From Vicinamibacterales bacterium (GTDB lineage Bacteria > Acidobacteriota > Vicinamibacteria > Vicinamibacterales > UBA8438), in assembly GCA_958296065.1 (NCBI GenBank), contig CATQHX010000025.1, positions 1 to 64,000 of the forward strand: 64,000 nt of DNA, read 5' to 3'. The translations under genes and the position numbers were made by a program. This document shows positions 1 to 8,367 of this stretch, piece by piece (within the stretch, counting starts at the first letter, position 1; each line of letters begins with the position of its first letter). The notes under the pieces are model-generated. The model saw nothing but the letters and a program-made list of their open reading frames with translations, ran no database searches and had not been told where the DNA came from.

Positions 1-535
1 TCGGCGCAACCCCGCGGCCGTGAGCTGGGCGGGCGGCTCCGCGGGCGGCATCGACCACATCCTCGCCGGTCTCATCGGCCAGGCGGCGGGTGTCGATCCG
101 CGCCTGGTGAACTACATCGCCTACTCGGGCGGGGGCGAGGCGGCCGCGGCGGTGATGGGCGGCCACGTCACCCTGGGCCTGTCCGGGGTCGGCGAATGGA
201 AAGCGTACATCGCGTCAGGCCGCATGCGGCCGATAGCCGTCTCGTCGCCCGAGCGCACCGGCGACGGCAGCGTGCCGACCCTGCGCGAGAGCGGCCTGGA
301 CGTCGTCCTGTCGAACTGGCGGGGCATCTCCGCGCCGCCCGGGACCGACGACGAAACCCGCGAGTGGCTGATCCGGGCGCTGGAGGGCATGCGCGAATCC
401 GAGGCGTGGCGGGAGATCCTCGTCGCCAACGAGTGGGAGGACAGCTTCCTGGCGGGCGCGGCGTTCGACGCCTTCCTGCAGGAAGAGGTCGCCACCGTCG
501 ACGCGACCCTGCGCGCGATCGGGCTCATTCGCTGA
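1..535 (+). CDS. tctC: TctC-family carboxylate receptor, 3' part only
   Basis: The frame is open from the window edge (first whole codon at base 2), so about 178 C-terminal residues are seen; the start and signal peptide lie upstream. The family is the periplasmic TctC/Bug solute receptor, which binds tricarboxylates or other organic acids and delivers them to TctA/TctB. Family features visible are SWAGGSAGG close to the edge, AYSGGGEA, and the late GLDVVLSNWRGISAPPG stretch. tctB and tctA follow on the same strand with 23 nt and 1 nt gaps, so the three form one operon. The ligand cannot be told from this fragment. Confidence 0.88.
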   Translation, partial: RRNPAAVSWAGGSAGGIDHILAGLIGQAAGVDPRLVNYIAYSGGGEAAAAVMGGHVTLGLSGVGEWKAYIASGRMRPIAVSSPERTGDGSVPTLRESGLDVVLSNWRGISAPPGTDDETREWLIRALEGMRESEAWREILVANEWEDSFLAGAAFDAFLQEEVATVDATLRAIGLIR

Positions 536-558
536 CCCGGCGCGACGACGGAGGAGCA

Positions 559-1110
559 ATGCCGATGGCCCGGCGGCAGGCGGCGTCCGGCGCGCATCCC
601 GAGAATCGAGCCGGGCGCGACGAACGTAGCCTCGGGACCGGCCTCCTGGCCGCCGGCGCGGTCTACCTCGCCGCGGCCTTCCTGATATCCGAGCCCGAGG
701 GAGGCTACGCCGCCGTCGGACCGCGCGTGTTTCCGATCGTCATCGGCTGCACCCTGGTCGCGGTCGCTCTTTGGCTCGCGCTCCGCGGGAGCAAGACCGG
801 CGCGTCCGCGGCGCCCGGAGCCCCGGCCGCCCAAACGGTTTCCGCGGCCGGCGCTCTCGCGGCGCCCGACGCCGACTGGCGCACCGCGGCGCCGAGCGCG
901 CTGCTCTTCCTCGGCTACATCGTACTGCTCGAGCCGCTGGGTTACCTGCCCGCCACGACCGCGTTCATCGCGCTGGAATCCCGCCTGCTCGGCAGCCGGC
1001 GCTGGCGCCGCGATCTGCTCGCGGCTCTCGTCGTCGCAGCGTCCGTCTATGCCCTGTTCAGCCTGTTGCTCGGGCTTCGGCTGCCCGCGGGCTTCCTGGG
1101 CGGACCGTGA
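559..1110 (+). CDS. tctB: TctB-family small membrane subunit
   Basis: 183 residues. TctB is the small, poorly conserved integral membrane subunit of the tripartite tricarboxylate transporter. About 30 hydrophilic residues precede a first membrane segment (LLAAGAVYLAAAFLI), the typical PRVFP motif follows, then a second segment, an Ala/Pro-rich linker and two C-terminal membrane segments around LLFLGYIVLLEPLGYLPA and LLAALVVAASVYALFSLLL. GGAGGAG lies just upstream of the ATG. The frame stays open upstream inside tctC, but the ribosome site and the family start support 559. The stop is 1 nt before the tctA ATG. Confidence 0.88.
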   Translation: MPMARRQAASGAHPENRAGRDERSLGTGLLAAGAVYLAAAFLISEPEGGYAAVGPRVFPIVIGCTLVAVALWLALRGSKTGASAAPGAPAAQTVSAAGALAAPDADWRTAAPSALLFLGYIVLLEPLGYLPATTAFIALESRLLGSRRWRRDLLAALVVAASVYALFSLLLGLRLPAGFLGGP

Positions 1111-1111
1111 C

Positions 1112-2635
1112 ATGGACGCCCTGGCGCAGCTCGGAGACAATCTCGCGACCGGCTTCGGCGCCGCGCTCGCACCCGTCAACCTGTTGCTCGGCGCGATCGG
1201 CGTGACCCTGGGCACGGCGGTCGGCGTCCTGCCCGGCGTCGGTCCCGCACTGGCCATCTCGATGCTGCTGCCGCTCACCTTCGGCATCGATCCGGTAGGC
1301 GCCTTCATCCTGTTCGGCGGCCTCTACTACGGCGCGATGTACGGCGGGTCGACAACCTCCATCCTCGTGAAGATGCCGGGCGAGGCCTCGAGCGTGATGA
1401 CCGCTCTCGACGGTTTCCGGATGACCTGCAAGGGGCGCGGCGGCGCGGCGCTGGCGACCGCCGCCATCGGCTCGTTCATCGCCGGCACCTTCGCCACCCT
1501 GATGCTGATGACGATGGCGCCGGTCCTGGTCGAGGTCGCGCTCACCTTCGGCCCCGCCGAGTACTTCGCCCTGATGGTCTTCGCGCTGACGGCCCTGGCG
1601 GGCCTCTCGCAGGGTTCGCTAGCCAGGGGGTTGGCCGCGGCGCTGATCGGCCTGGCCATCGGCACGATCGGCATCGACGTGCAGACCGGGCAGGCGCGCT
1701 TCACATTCGGGATGGCCGGACTGCTCGGCGGCGTGAACGTGGTGGTCGTCACCGTCGGCCTGTTCGCGGTGGGAGAGGTGTTCTGGTACGCGGCAACCCG
1801 CGGGCGGCGCGCGGGCTCCGGTTCCCCCGAGACGCGCCAGTCGGTTGGCGGACCGGTGCGCCTGACCCGTGCGGAGTGGCGCCGATCGTGGCCGGCGTGG
1901 ATTCGCGGCACGGTCATCGGTTTCTTCTGCGGCGTGCTGCCCGGGGCGGGCGCCACGGTGGCGAGCTTCCTCGCCTACGACGCCGAGCGGCGCGCGTCGA
2001 AGACGCCGGAAGAATTCGGCGACGGCGCCATCGAAGGAGTGGCCGGCCCGGAGGCCGCCAACAATGCCAGCGCCGGCGGCAGTCTCGTGCCGCTATTGGC
2101 CCTGGGGATTCCCGGCTCCGGCACCACCGCCGTGATGCTCGCCGCCTTCCAGATGTACGGGCTGCAGCCGGGTCCGCTGCTGTTCACGCAGGACACGACG
2201 CTGGTCTGGGGCCTGATCGCCAGCCTCTACGTCTCCAACGCCTTGCTGCTGATCCTGAACCTGCCCCTCATCCGGGTCTGGGTACTGCTTCTTCGCGTGC
2301 CGACCCCGCTGCTCTTCGCGGCGGTGCTCGCCTTCGCCACCCTCGGCGTCTACACCCTCAACAACAACATCTTCGACGTCGGCGTGGTCTACGTGCTCGG
2401 ACTCCTCGCCTGCGTCATGCGGCGCTACGGCCTTCCGCTCGCTCCGACCGTGCTGGCGGTGGTCCTCGGCCCGCTCCTCGAGCAGGAGTTCCGGCGGGCG
2501 ATGGCGATCGCCGGCGGCGACCCCACCGTGTTCGTCACCCGCCCCCTCTCGGCGGCCCTGCTCCTCCTGGCCGTTCTCGCCGCGGCGGCGCCGGTCCTGA
2601 CGCGGTGGCGGGCAGCCCGCCGGCTGAGATCATGA
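1112..2635 (+). CDS. tctA: TctA-family large transport subunit
   Basis: 507 residues, the usual TctA length. It is the large permease subunit of the tripartite tricarboxylate transporter, with about 10-12 membrane segments. The hallmark glycine and proline motif [17 protein letters not shown] lies near residue 35 and is echoed in the second half by [16 protein letters not shown] near residue 275, reflecting the internal duplication of the family. [18 protein letters not shown] and PGEASSV are also family-typical. The ATG at 1112 follows the tctB stop by 1 nt, implying translational coupling. A GC-rich hairpin lies just after the stop. Confidence 0.95.
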   Translation: MDALAQLGDNLATGFGAALAPVNLLLGAIGVTLGTAVGVLPGVGPALAISMLLPLTFGIDPVGAFILFGGLYYGAMYGGSTTSILVKMPGEASSVMTALDGFRMTCKGRGGAALATAAIGSFIAGTFATLMLMTMAPVLVEVALTFGPAEYFALMVFALTALAGLSQGSLARGLAAALIGLAIGTIGIDVQTGQARFTFGMAGLLGGVNVVVVTVGLFAVGEVFWYAATRGRRAGSGSPETRQSVGGPVRLTRAEWRRSWPAWIRGTVIGFFCGVLPGAGATVASFLAYDAERRASKTPEEFGDGAIEGVAGPEAANNASAGGSLVPLLALGIPGSGTTAVMLAAFQMYGLQPGPLLFTQDTTLVWGLIASLYVSNALLLILNLPLIRVWVLLLRVPTPLLFAAVLAFATLGVYTLNNNIFDVGVVYVLGLLACVMRRYGLPLAPTVLAVVLGPLLEQEFRRAMAIAGGDPTVFVTRPLSAALLLLAVLAAAAPVLTRWRAARRLRS

Positions 2636-2647
2636 GGGAGCGGTCTG

Positions 2648-2666
2648 CCGCCTGCCGACCAGGCGG
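2648..2666 (+). terminator. Hairpin after the tctCBA operon
   Basis: Perfect 7-bp stem CCGCCTG / CAGGCGG with a 5-nt loop, 12 nt after the tctA stop. No T-run follows, so intrinsic termination is only suggested. The rest of 2667-2893 shows no gene that I can support. Confidence 0.4.
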
Positions 2667-2893
2667 ACGGGAGAGTCTCAGGAACCCTGCTCCGTGGGTG
2701 CGATCGCGAAAGCCCGCGGATTGCAGAGCCGCTCATGCACTTCGCTCAGTCCAATCGACCCGGCACGCAGACGGACCGGCCCTCCGTGCGCGTCGGGGGC
2801 GCTGTACGCGATGATCGAAGGGTCGCGTCTCGCTCGACGCATGGTGCGCATGGCCACGGTCGACAAACCAGAAGAACAGCGAAGGATGAACCC

Positions 2894-3307
2894 ATGAACC
2901 TCTCGGACGTGAACTTCCTGGCGGTGGGCCTGGCCACGGTTCTCACCTTCGGCCTCGGCGCCCTGTGGTACTCCCCCCTGCTGTTCGGCAAGGCGTGGAT
3001 GGCCGGCCACGGCTACACGCAGGCGGACATCGAGACGCTGCAGTCCAGCATGGGCCCGAACTACGCCATCTCGTTCGTCTGCTGGTTCGTGATGGCCGGC
3101 ATGCTGGAGATGATCGCCCCGCACTTCGGGGACGGCCCCGGCACGATCTTCGGCGTCGGCCTGCACATGTGGCTCGGGTTCTCGGCCACCGTGGGGCTGA
3201 CCAGCAACCGCTTCTCGAACAAGCCGCTGAGTGTGTGGCTGATCGACGCCGGCTACCAGGTGGCGTCTATCGCGATCATGGCGGTGGTGCTGGGGCTGTG
3301 GACGTAG
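2894..3307 (+). CDS. DUF1761-family membrane protein
   Basis: 137 residues with four predicted membrane segments: residues about 7-28 (FLAVGLATVLTFGLGALWYS), 55-75, 85-105 and 118-136. The LGALWYSPLLFGKAW motif in the first segment and loop is the best mark of DUF1761, a family of small integral membrane proteins of unknown function. GAAGGA at 2881-2886 serves as ribosome site for the ATG at 2894. The frame remains open to 2735 but that part is not family-like. It is monocistronic between two gaps. Confidence 0.75.
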   Translation: MNLSDVNFLAVGLATVLTFGLGALWYSPLLFGKAWMAGHGYTQADIETLQSSMGPNYAISFVCWFVMAGMLEMIAPHFGDGPGTIFGVGLHMWLGFSATVGLTSNRFSNKPLSVWLIDAGYQVASIAIMAVVLGLWT

Positions 3308-3376
3308 GGCAGCCGGCACCGGAATTGGCCCGTCGTGCCAGGTCTGCGGCCGCACGCGGCCACGCGGCGGCCGCTC

Positions 3377-3405
3377 TTGACTTCGGTCGAGCTCCGCGGT
3401 AGCGT
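3377..3405 (+). promoter_or_regulatory. Sigma70-like promoter for the small gene at 3418
   Basis: TTGACT (3377-3382) and TAGCGT (3400-3405) are separated by exactly 17 nt. Transcription would begin near 3412, giving a very short leader for the ATG at 3418. Confidence 0.4.
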
Positions 3406-3417
3406 CGAAATGACGCC

Positions 3418-3654
3418 ATGATCCACATGCGGAAGTCGCTCACGTGGCTGTGCCTCGGCCTCGTGGTGTTCGCGGCGGTCACCGCGTCCGTCGCCGGCGA
3501 GCTCGTCGCGTTGCTCACGCCGCTCTGGCTGCTTTGCGCGGCCTTGGCGGTCCGGGTGAGGCGGCGCACCGGCGTCCGCCGCGACGAACGTCTTCTCGCG
3601 CTGCTCGCACTCGTTCCTCCGCGCGCTCCTCCTGCTCGATTCGCCCTCGTGTAG
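3418..3654 (+). CDS. Small two-segment membrane protein, unknown
   Basis: 78 residues and not recognised. Two hydrophobic stretches (residues about 8-25 and 28-45) are followed by a basic RVRRR turn and an Arg/Leu/Pro-rich tail. The coding case rests on context: a 17-nt-spaced promoter ends 12 nt before the ATG and a perfect hairpin begins 2 nt after the stop codon. No ribosome site is visible. It could still be a chance frame in GC-rich DNA. Confidence 0.45.
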   Translation: MIHMRKSLTWLCLGLVVFAAVTASVAGELVALLTPLWLLCAALAVRVRRRTGVRRDERLLALLALVPPRAPPARFALV

Positions 3655-3656
3655 TC

Positions 3657-3673
3657 GCCGTCTTCCCGACGGC
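3657..3673 (+). terminator. Hairpin after the small membrane gene
   Basis: GCCGTC / GACGGC perfect stem with a 5-nt loop, starting 2 nt after the stop at 3654. A second GC hairpin (CCGGCG / CGCCGG) follows at 3673-3692. There is no T-run. Confidence 0.4.
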
Positions 3674-3743
3674 CGGCGAGCGGCTTCGCCGGCGGTGACG
3701 GCTCGCCAACGCGCCGGGTGCATGAATCAACAGGAGGCTTTCC

Positions 3744-6203
3744 ATGACTGCAGCGCTTCGTGTCGGTCCCCGCGTACGCAATCCCATCGGATGGCGGCAG
3801 CGCCTCGCCCGCCTCGGAGGCTCCCCGGTCGATCTCGACCTGCGCGCGTTCGACGAGCCGCTCGCCGACATCGCCCGGCTCGAAGAGGAGGTCGCCGGCC
3901 TGTCCGACGCACAGATCACGCGGCGGGGGGCCGAGCTGCGTGCCGGAGCGGAGGCCGGGCTCGCCCTCGACGTGCTGCGCGCGCCGTTCTTCGCGCTGGT
4001 GCGGGAAGCTGCCGGCCGCACCCTCGGCCTGCGGCCGTTCGACGTGCAGGTGGTCGCGGCGCTCGCCCTCGCCCGCGGCCGGGTGGTCGAAATGCAGACC
4101 GGCGAGGGCAAGACGCTGGTGGCGGTCATGCCGGCGGCCCTCCACGCGCTGACCGGCAACGGCGTGCACGTTCTGACCTTCAACGACTATCTCGCCCACC
4201 GCGACGCCGAGTGGATGGGCCCGATCTACCGCATGCTCGGCCTTTCGGTGGACGCGGTCCAGCAGGGCATGACCCCGGCCGCCCGGCACCGCGCGTATCG
4301 CGCCGACGTCACCTACGTCACCGCCCGTGAAGCAGGTTTCGACTACCTGCGCGACCTGCGGGCGACCGACCCCGGCGACATCGTGCACCGGCCGTTTCAC
4401 ATGGCGCTGGTGGACGAAGCGGACTCGCTGCTCATCGACGAGGCCCGCGTGCCGCTGGTCATCGCCGGACGGGCCGAGCCGCACGACTCGCGGGCGCCGC
4501 GGCTCGCGGCGCTCGTGGGGACGCTCACGGCCGGCGTCGACTTCGACACCGACGAATACGGCCGGAGCGCCGAGTTGACCGAAGCCGGACTTGCCCGCCT
4601 CGAGCGGGAGCTCGGCGTATCCAATCTGCACGACGCGGGACACTACCCCCTGTTGACGGAGATCAACTGCGCCCTGCACGCACGGGTACTGCTGCGCCGC
4701 GACGTCGACTATCTGGTCCGCGACGGACGCATCGGCATGATCGACGAGTTCACCGGCCGCGTCGTCCCGGACCGCCACTGGCCGGACGGGCTGCAGGCCG
4801 CGCTCGAAGCGAAGGAGAGCATCGCCCCGGATGCGGACGGCCGAATCCTCGGCTCGATGCCGCTGCAGCACTATCTCCGCGGCTATCCGCTCCTGTGCGG
4901 CATGACCGGGACCGCGCAGGATGCCGCGCACGAGATTCACGACCTGTACGGGCTGGAAACCGTCGTCGTTCCGACGTGCCGGCCGATGGTGCGCATCGAC
5001 CGGCCGGACGTCGTCTTCACGCATCGCGAAGCCAAGGAGCAGGCCGTCGTCGACGAGATTCGACGTGTGCATGCCCGGCGGCGGCCGGTCCTCGTCGGCA
5101 CGCTCTCGGTCGTGGAATCGGAACGCCTGGCGGGACGGCTGCGAGCCGCGGGCGTGGCGTGCGAGGTCCTGAACGCCCGAAACGACGCGGCAGAGGCGCG
5201 TCTGGTGGCGAACGCCGGGAGGCTCGACGCCGTGACCATCTCGACCAACATGGCCGGCCGCGGCACCGACATCCGGCTCGGAGGCGCGAACGAAGCGGAA
5301 CGGGAGCAGGTGATGGCGCTCGGCGGGCTGTACGTCATCGGCACCAACCGTCACGAAAGCCGTCGCGTGGACCTGCAGCTCCGCGGGCGGGCCGGCCGGC
5401 AGGGCGACGCGGGGACAACCCGCTTCTTCGTGAGTCTCGACGACGACCTGCTGGTGCGCTACGGCATCCGGAATCTCATTCCGGCGCGGCTCATGCCGGC
5501 GCGCAGCGACGAACCGGTCGAGCAGCCGCTCGTGCGGCGTGAGATCGCCCGCGCGCAACGGATCATCGAAGGGCAGAACCACGAGATCTGCGGCACGCTG
5601 TCGCGCTACACGGAGATCGTCGAAGAACAGCGCAGAAGGCTGATGGAACGCCGGCAGGCGTTCCTGCATGGCCGCGCGTCGCCGGACGTCTGGCGCACCG
5701 TGCCCGATCGGTACCGCGAGCTGGTCGAGGCCTGCGGCGCTGAGGTCGTGCGCCGGGCCGAGGTCGCAGTGACGCTTCACGAGATCGACCAGGCGTGGTC
5801 CGAGCACCTCGCCAGATGCGCCGACCTCCGGGAAGGCATTCACCTGGTCCGGCTCGGCCAGCAGGACCCCCTGGCCCGCTTCACGGACGAGGTCGTCGAC
5901 ATCTACGACCGCATGGAGGTGGAGATCGACGACGCCGTGCGCACCGCCCTGCACGCCATCCGGGTAAACGGGCGGCACCTGGACCTGGCGAGCGTCGGCG
6001 TCAGGGGCCCGGCATCGACGTGGACCTACCTGGTGAACGACAACCCGTTCCGGGACCAGATCGGTCAGATGCTCACCGGACCCGGACGGACCAGCATCGC
6101 GATCTTCTCGGCAATGTGGCTCATGCCGTTGATGATCACGTGGGGACTCGTCGATCGCTACCTGCGGAGGCGCGCTCGCCGCCGCGCCGATCCGTATCGC
6201 TGA
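3744..6203 (+). CDS. SecA-like ATPase with C-terminal membrane anchor
   Basis: 819 residues. SecA is the motor ATPase of protein export. Walker A is MQTGEGKTL (117-125) and Walker B is VDEAD (223-227), followed by the cross-linking domain region. The second helicase domain has STNMAGRGTDIRLGG near 505-520 and GRAGRQGD near 550, and the helical scaffold and wing region runs to about 770. The normal SecA C-terminal linker and its Cys/His zinc tail are absent. Instead, residues about 784-804 form a hydrophobic segment (SIAIFSAMWLMPLMITWGLV) followed by an Arg-rich end. An ideal AGGAGG sits 6 nt before the ATG. I read it as a divergent accessory SecA rather than the housekeeping one; its substrate is unknown. 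Confidence 0.82.
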   Translation: MTAALRVGPRVRNPIGWRQRLARLGGSPVDLDLRAFDEPLADIARLEEEVAGLSDAQITRRGAELRAGAEAGLALDVLRAPFFALVREAAGRTLGLRPFDVQVVAALALARGRVVEMQTGEGKTLVAVMPAALHALTGNGVHVLTFNDYLAHRDAEWMGPIYRMLGLSVDAVQQGMTPAARHRAYRADVTYVTAREAGFDYLRDLRATDPGDIVHRPFHMALVDEADSLLIDEARVPLVIAGRAEPHDSRAPRLAALVGTLTAGVDFDTDEYGRSAELTEAGLARLERELGVSNLHDAGHYPLLTEINCALHARVLLRRDVDYLVRDGRIGMIDEFTGRVVPDRHWPDGLQAALEAKESIAPDADGRILGSMPLQHYLRGYPLLCGMTGTAQDAAHEIHDLYGLETVVVPTCRPMVRIDRPDVVFTHREAKEQAVVDEIRRVHARRRPVLVGTLSVVESERLAGRLRAAGVACEVLNARNDAAEARLVANAGRLDAVTISTNMAGRGTDIRLGGANEAEREQVMALGGLYVIGTNRHESRRVDLQLRGRAGRQGDAGTTRFFVSLDDDLLVRYGIRNLIPARLMPARSDEPVEQPLVRREIARAQRIIEGQNHEICGTLSRYTEIVEEQRRRLMERRQAFLHGRASPDVWRTVPDRYRELVEACGAEVVRRAEVAVTLHEIDQAWSEHLARCADLREGIHLVRLGQQDPLARFTDEVVDIYDRMEVEIDDAVRTALHAIRVNGRHLDLASVGVRGPASTWTYLVNDNPFRDQIGQMLTGPGRTSIAIFSAMWLMPLMITWGLVDRYLRRRARRRADPYR

Positions 6204-6215
6204 CGCGGCAAGGCG

Positions 6216-6548
6216 TCAGCCGAGAACCAGAAACGTGGCCTCGTCCTGTCTGACGAAGCGAAGCATGGATTGATGGCGCCGTCGAAGCGCGTCGGCCACG
6301 TCTTGCGTCGTGCAGTTCCCCAGACGAATCCACACGACCTTGGGCGGAGCTCCGCGGGCGATGCTCAGCCGATGGAAGTCCTCGTCCTTTGTAACGAGCA
6401 CGCATTCGTGTTCGCGGGCGAGTTGCCAAACGACAGGATCCGGTGCTCCGCCAGCCCCCAACTGCCTGACATGCAGCGACCCGGGGAACAGATCGTCCAG
6501 GAGGTCGATGAGCTTCTCCGCAAGGGGCTCGTCGAACAGCAGCCGCAC
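6216..6548 (-). CDS. DUF5615 PIN-like toxin
   Basis: 110 residues. DUF5615 proteins are short PIN-fold-like proteins, usually the toxin-side partner of DUF433 antitoxins and presumed RNases. The acidic site residues fit: D6 in MRLLFDEPL, and the KDEDF motif near residue 55. The start is 4 nt after the DUF433 stop, so the two genes are co-transcribed. The stop lies 12 nt from the convergent SecA-like stop. Confidence 0.8.
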   Translation of the reverse strand: MRLLFDEPLAEKLIDLLDDLFPGSLHVRQLGAGGAPDPVVWQLAREHECVLVTKDEDFHRLSIARGAPPKVVWIRLGNCTTQDVADALRRRHQSMLRFVRQDEATFLVLG

Positions 6549-6552
6549 GGGG

Positions 6553-6780
6553 TCACGCGGCCGGAACGTTCAGCGTTCGGCGTTCCCGTTCTGCAGCGTA
6601 AGCCAAGCAGGCTCGGATATCGTCGCGGCACAGTTGGGGGAACTGCGCCAGAAGCTGATCCTCGGACGTGCCGCCGGCCAGGTACTCGAGTACGTCACCG
6701 ACCGTGACCCGCGTACCTCGAACGCAAGGCTTGCCGAACCTGACAGTCGGGTCAATCGAGATCCGATCAAGGCGCTTCAT
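6553..6780 (-). CDS. DUF433 antitoxin
   Basis: 75 residues from the ATG at 6780 (MKRLDRI). The family is a small winged-helix-like DNA-binding antitoxin. The motif GKPCVRGTRVTVGDVLEYLA, with its G-KP-RGTR core, is diagnostic, and the later LAQFPQL and IRACLAYAAE helices agree. The frame is open to 6816, but the family start fits 6780. It precedes the DUF5615 gene by 4 nt in a classical antitoxin-first module. Confidence 0.82.
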   Translation of the reverse strand: MKRLDRISIDPTVRFGKPCVRGTRVTVGDVLEYLAGGTSEDQLLAQFPQLCRDDIRACLAYAAERERRTLNVPAA

Positions 6781-6854
6781 TGGACCAAGCGTACGCCAGT
6801 CGGATCTCGCAGGCAATCCCGACGGATACTTCCGGCCCCAAGCGAGAACGCACT

Positions 6855-8360
6855 CTACCTGACGACCCGCTCCTCGGCGCCCAGCGCGCGCAGCAGCGCC
6901 TCGGTCGCCGGGGCGGCCTCGATGTTGCCGCGCCCCCGCATGACGACCGCCAGCGGGGTCTGACCCCGATAGTTCGCCACGTTCAGCCCGGCGCCGTGCT
7001 CGATGAGCAGCTCAATGACCTGGGGGAAGCCCTTGTCGGCGACGTAGTGCAGCGCGGTGCTGCCGGTCTCGTCGACGGCGTTGACCTCGCCGCCCGCAGC
7101 GATGGCCACCCGTACGGCGTCGAGCGTGCCCTCTTCGTCGGCGTGCTCCGCCTGGAACGCGAAGTCCCGGTGGAGCGTCCGCTCGCGACGGTCCCAGACG
7201 CCGTAGCGCCAACTCGCACCCGCCGCCAGCATCAGCGGGGTCCAGCCGTTCCGTAGCGGCAGCACGCCGTCGGCGCCGGACGCCAGCAACGTGCGCATCA
7301 TGTCCGCCTCGGCGAACTTGGCGGCCAGCGCGAAGGGCGTGGCGCCGAGCAGGTGCTCGCCGATCATCAGCACCTGGCCGTTGCGGGTGACGCGCGTGGC
7401 CTCGGTGACCTGCGCATCCGGGCGAGCGCCGGCCTCAAGCAGCGCATCGAGCATGCCGAGGTCGTCCTGCAGCACCGCGGCGTGCAGCGCCGTGTAGCCG
7501 GCCGCCGACGCGTTGGGGTTGGCGCCCTCCGCGAGCAGGAACTCGACCAGCGCGCGGTGTCCGCTGTGCGCCGCAACCAGCAGTGCGCTCCGGCCGTCTG
7601 GCGCCGTGTCGTTGACGTTGGCGCCGGCAGCGATCAGCAGCCGCGCCGAGTCGACCGCTCCCTGGCGCGCCGCGAAGAGCAGCGCCGTGTAGCCGCCAAG
7701 GTCGGTTTCCTCGGCATCGGTGCCGTAGCGCCGCCCGAGCTCCCCGTAGCGCAGGTTCGACTGGAGCCGCCTACTGATGACGAACCGGCGGACGCGCGAC
7801 CGTCCGTGCACGTCGGCGCCGTTGTCGATCAGCATCTGCACGACGGCGGGATGCCGCTGGGCGACGGCCCACATCAACGCAGTCTGCTCCTCTTCGGATT
7901 CGGCCGCGTTCACGTCCGCGCCGTGGGCGAGCAGCGCGCTCACCGCCGCGGCATTGCCGGTGCGGGCGCAACTCATCAGCACGGTCTCGCCGGTCCCGAC
8001 GGCTGCCTTCGCATCGGCGCCCGCCGCCAGCAGGAGACCCACCATCGCGGCGTTGGCGTTGGTGCAGGCAAGCGACAGCGGGACGATGCCGTGCGTGTTC
8101 GCAGCCCCAGCGTCGGCGCCCGCGTCGACCAGCAGGCGCGCCGTCTCCAGGTCGTCGAGATAGGCCGCCCAGTGCAGCGCAGTCGCACCGTCCGTCTGCG
8201 TGGCGTCAACGTCCACCGAGGCGTCCAGCAGCAGCCGCCGCACCGCCGTGGTGTCCTGCAGCTTGACGGCGTCGACAAGACGCAGGTCGGGCGCCTGCGC
8301 GCTCGCATCCACCGAGCCAAGCGCCAGCGTACCGATGACGACCGGCAACCAGAAACGCAT
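6855..8360 (-). CDS. Secreted ankyrin-repeat protein
   Basis: 501 residues. An N-terminal signal peptide (about 20 residues, ending near SVDASAQA) is followed by roughly ten ankyrin repeats, with recurring TALHWAA, LLLAAGADAKA, LLAHGADVNA and TALHYVA motifs, a less regular stretch near residues 200-225 (RSRVRRFVISRRLQ), and ending in ALGAEERVVR. Ankyrin arrays bind proteins; a periplasmic place is inferred from the signal. The start is 7 nt after the DUF1552 stop, so it is the third gene of the operon that begins at 12230. Its job is probably linked to the two proteins upstream. Confidence 0.88.
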   Translation of the reverse strand: MRFWLPVVIGTLALGSVDASAQAPDLRLVDAVKLQDTTAVRRLLLDASVDVDATQTDGATALHWAAYLDDLETARLLVDAGADAGAANTHGIVPLSLACTNANAAMVGLLLAAGADAKAAVGTGETVLMSCARTGNAAAVSALLAHGADVNAAESEEEQTALMWAVAQRHPAVVQMLIDNGADVHGRSRVRRFVISRRLQSNLRYGELGRRYGTDAEETDLGGYTALLFAARQGAVDSARLLIAAGANVNDTAPDGRSALLVAAHSGHRALVEFLLAEGANPNASAAGYTALHAAVLQDDLGMLDALLEAGARPDAQVTEATRVTRNGQVLMIGEHLLGATPFALAAKFAEADMMRTLLASGADGVLPLRNGWTPLMLAAGASWRYGVWDRRERTLHRDFAFQAEHADEEGTLDAVRVAIAAGGEVNAVDETGSTALHYVADKGFPQVIELLIEHGAGLNVANYRGQTPLAVVMRGRGNIEAAPATEALLRALGAEERVVR

Positions 8361-8367
8361 CGAACCG

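Noticed and set aside
2667..2893. GGGAGAGTCTCAGGAACC, a resemblance to the end of a glycine riboswitch
   Set aside because: The conserved aptamer core is missing and no glycine gene follows; treated as chance.
3276..5978. Long open frame antisense to the SecA-like gene (about 900 codons)
   Set aside because: It is a GC-rich shadow of the real gene: no family motif, Arg/Val/His-rich composition, and the other strand carries complete ATPase motifs. Similar long frames opposite 14367-17120 and 38945-40213 are dismissed for the same reason.
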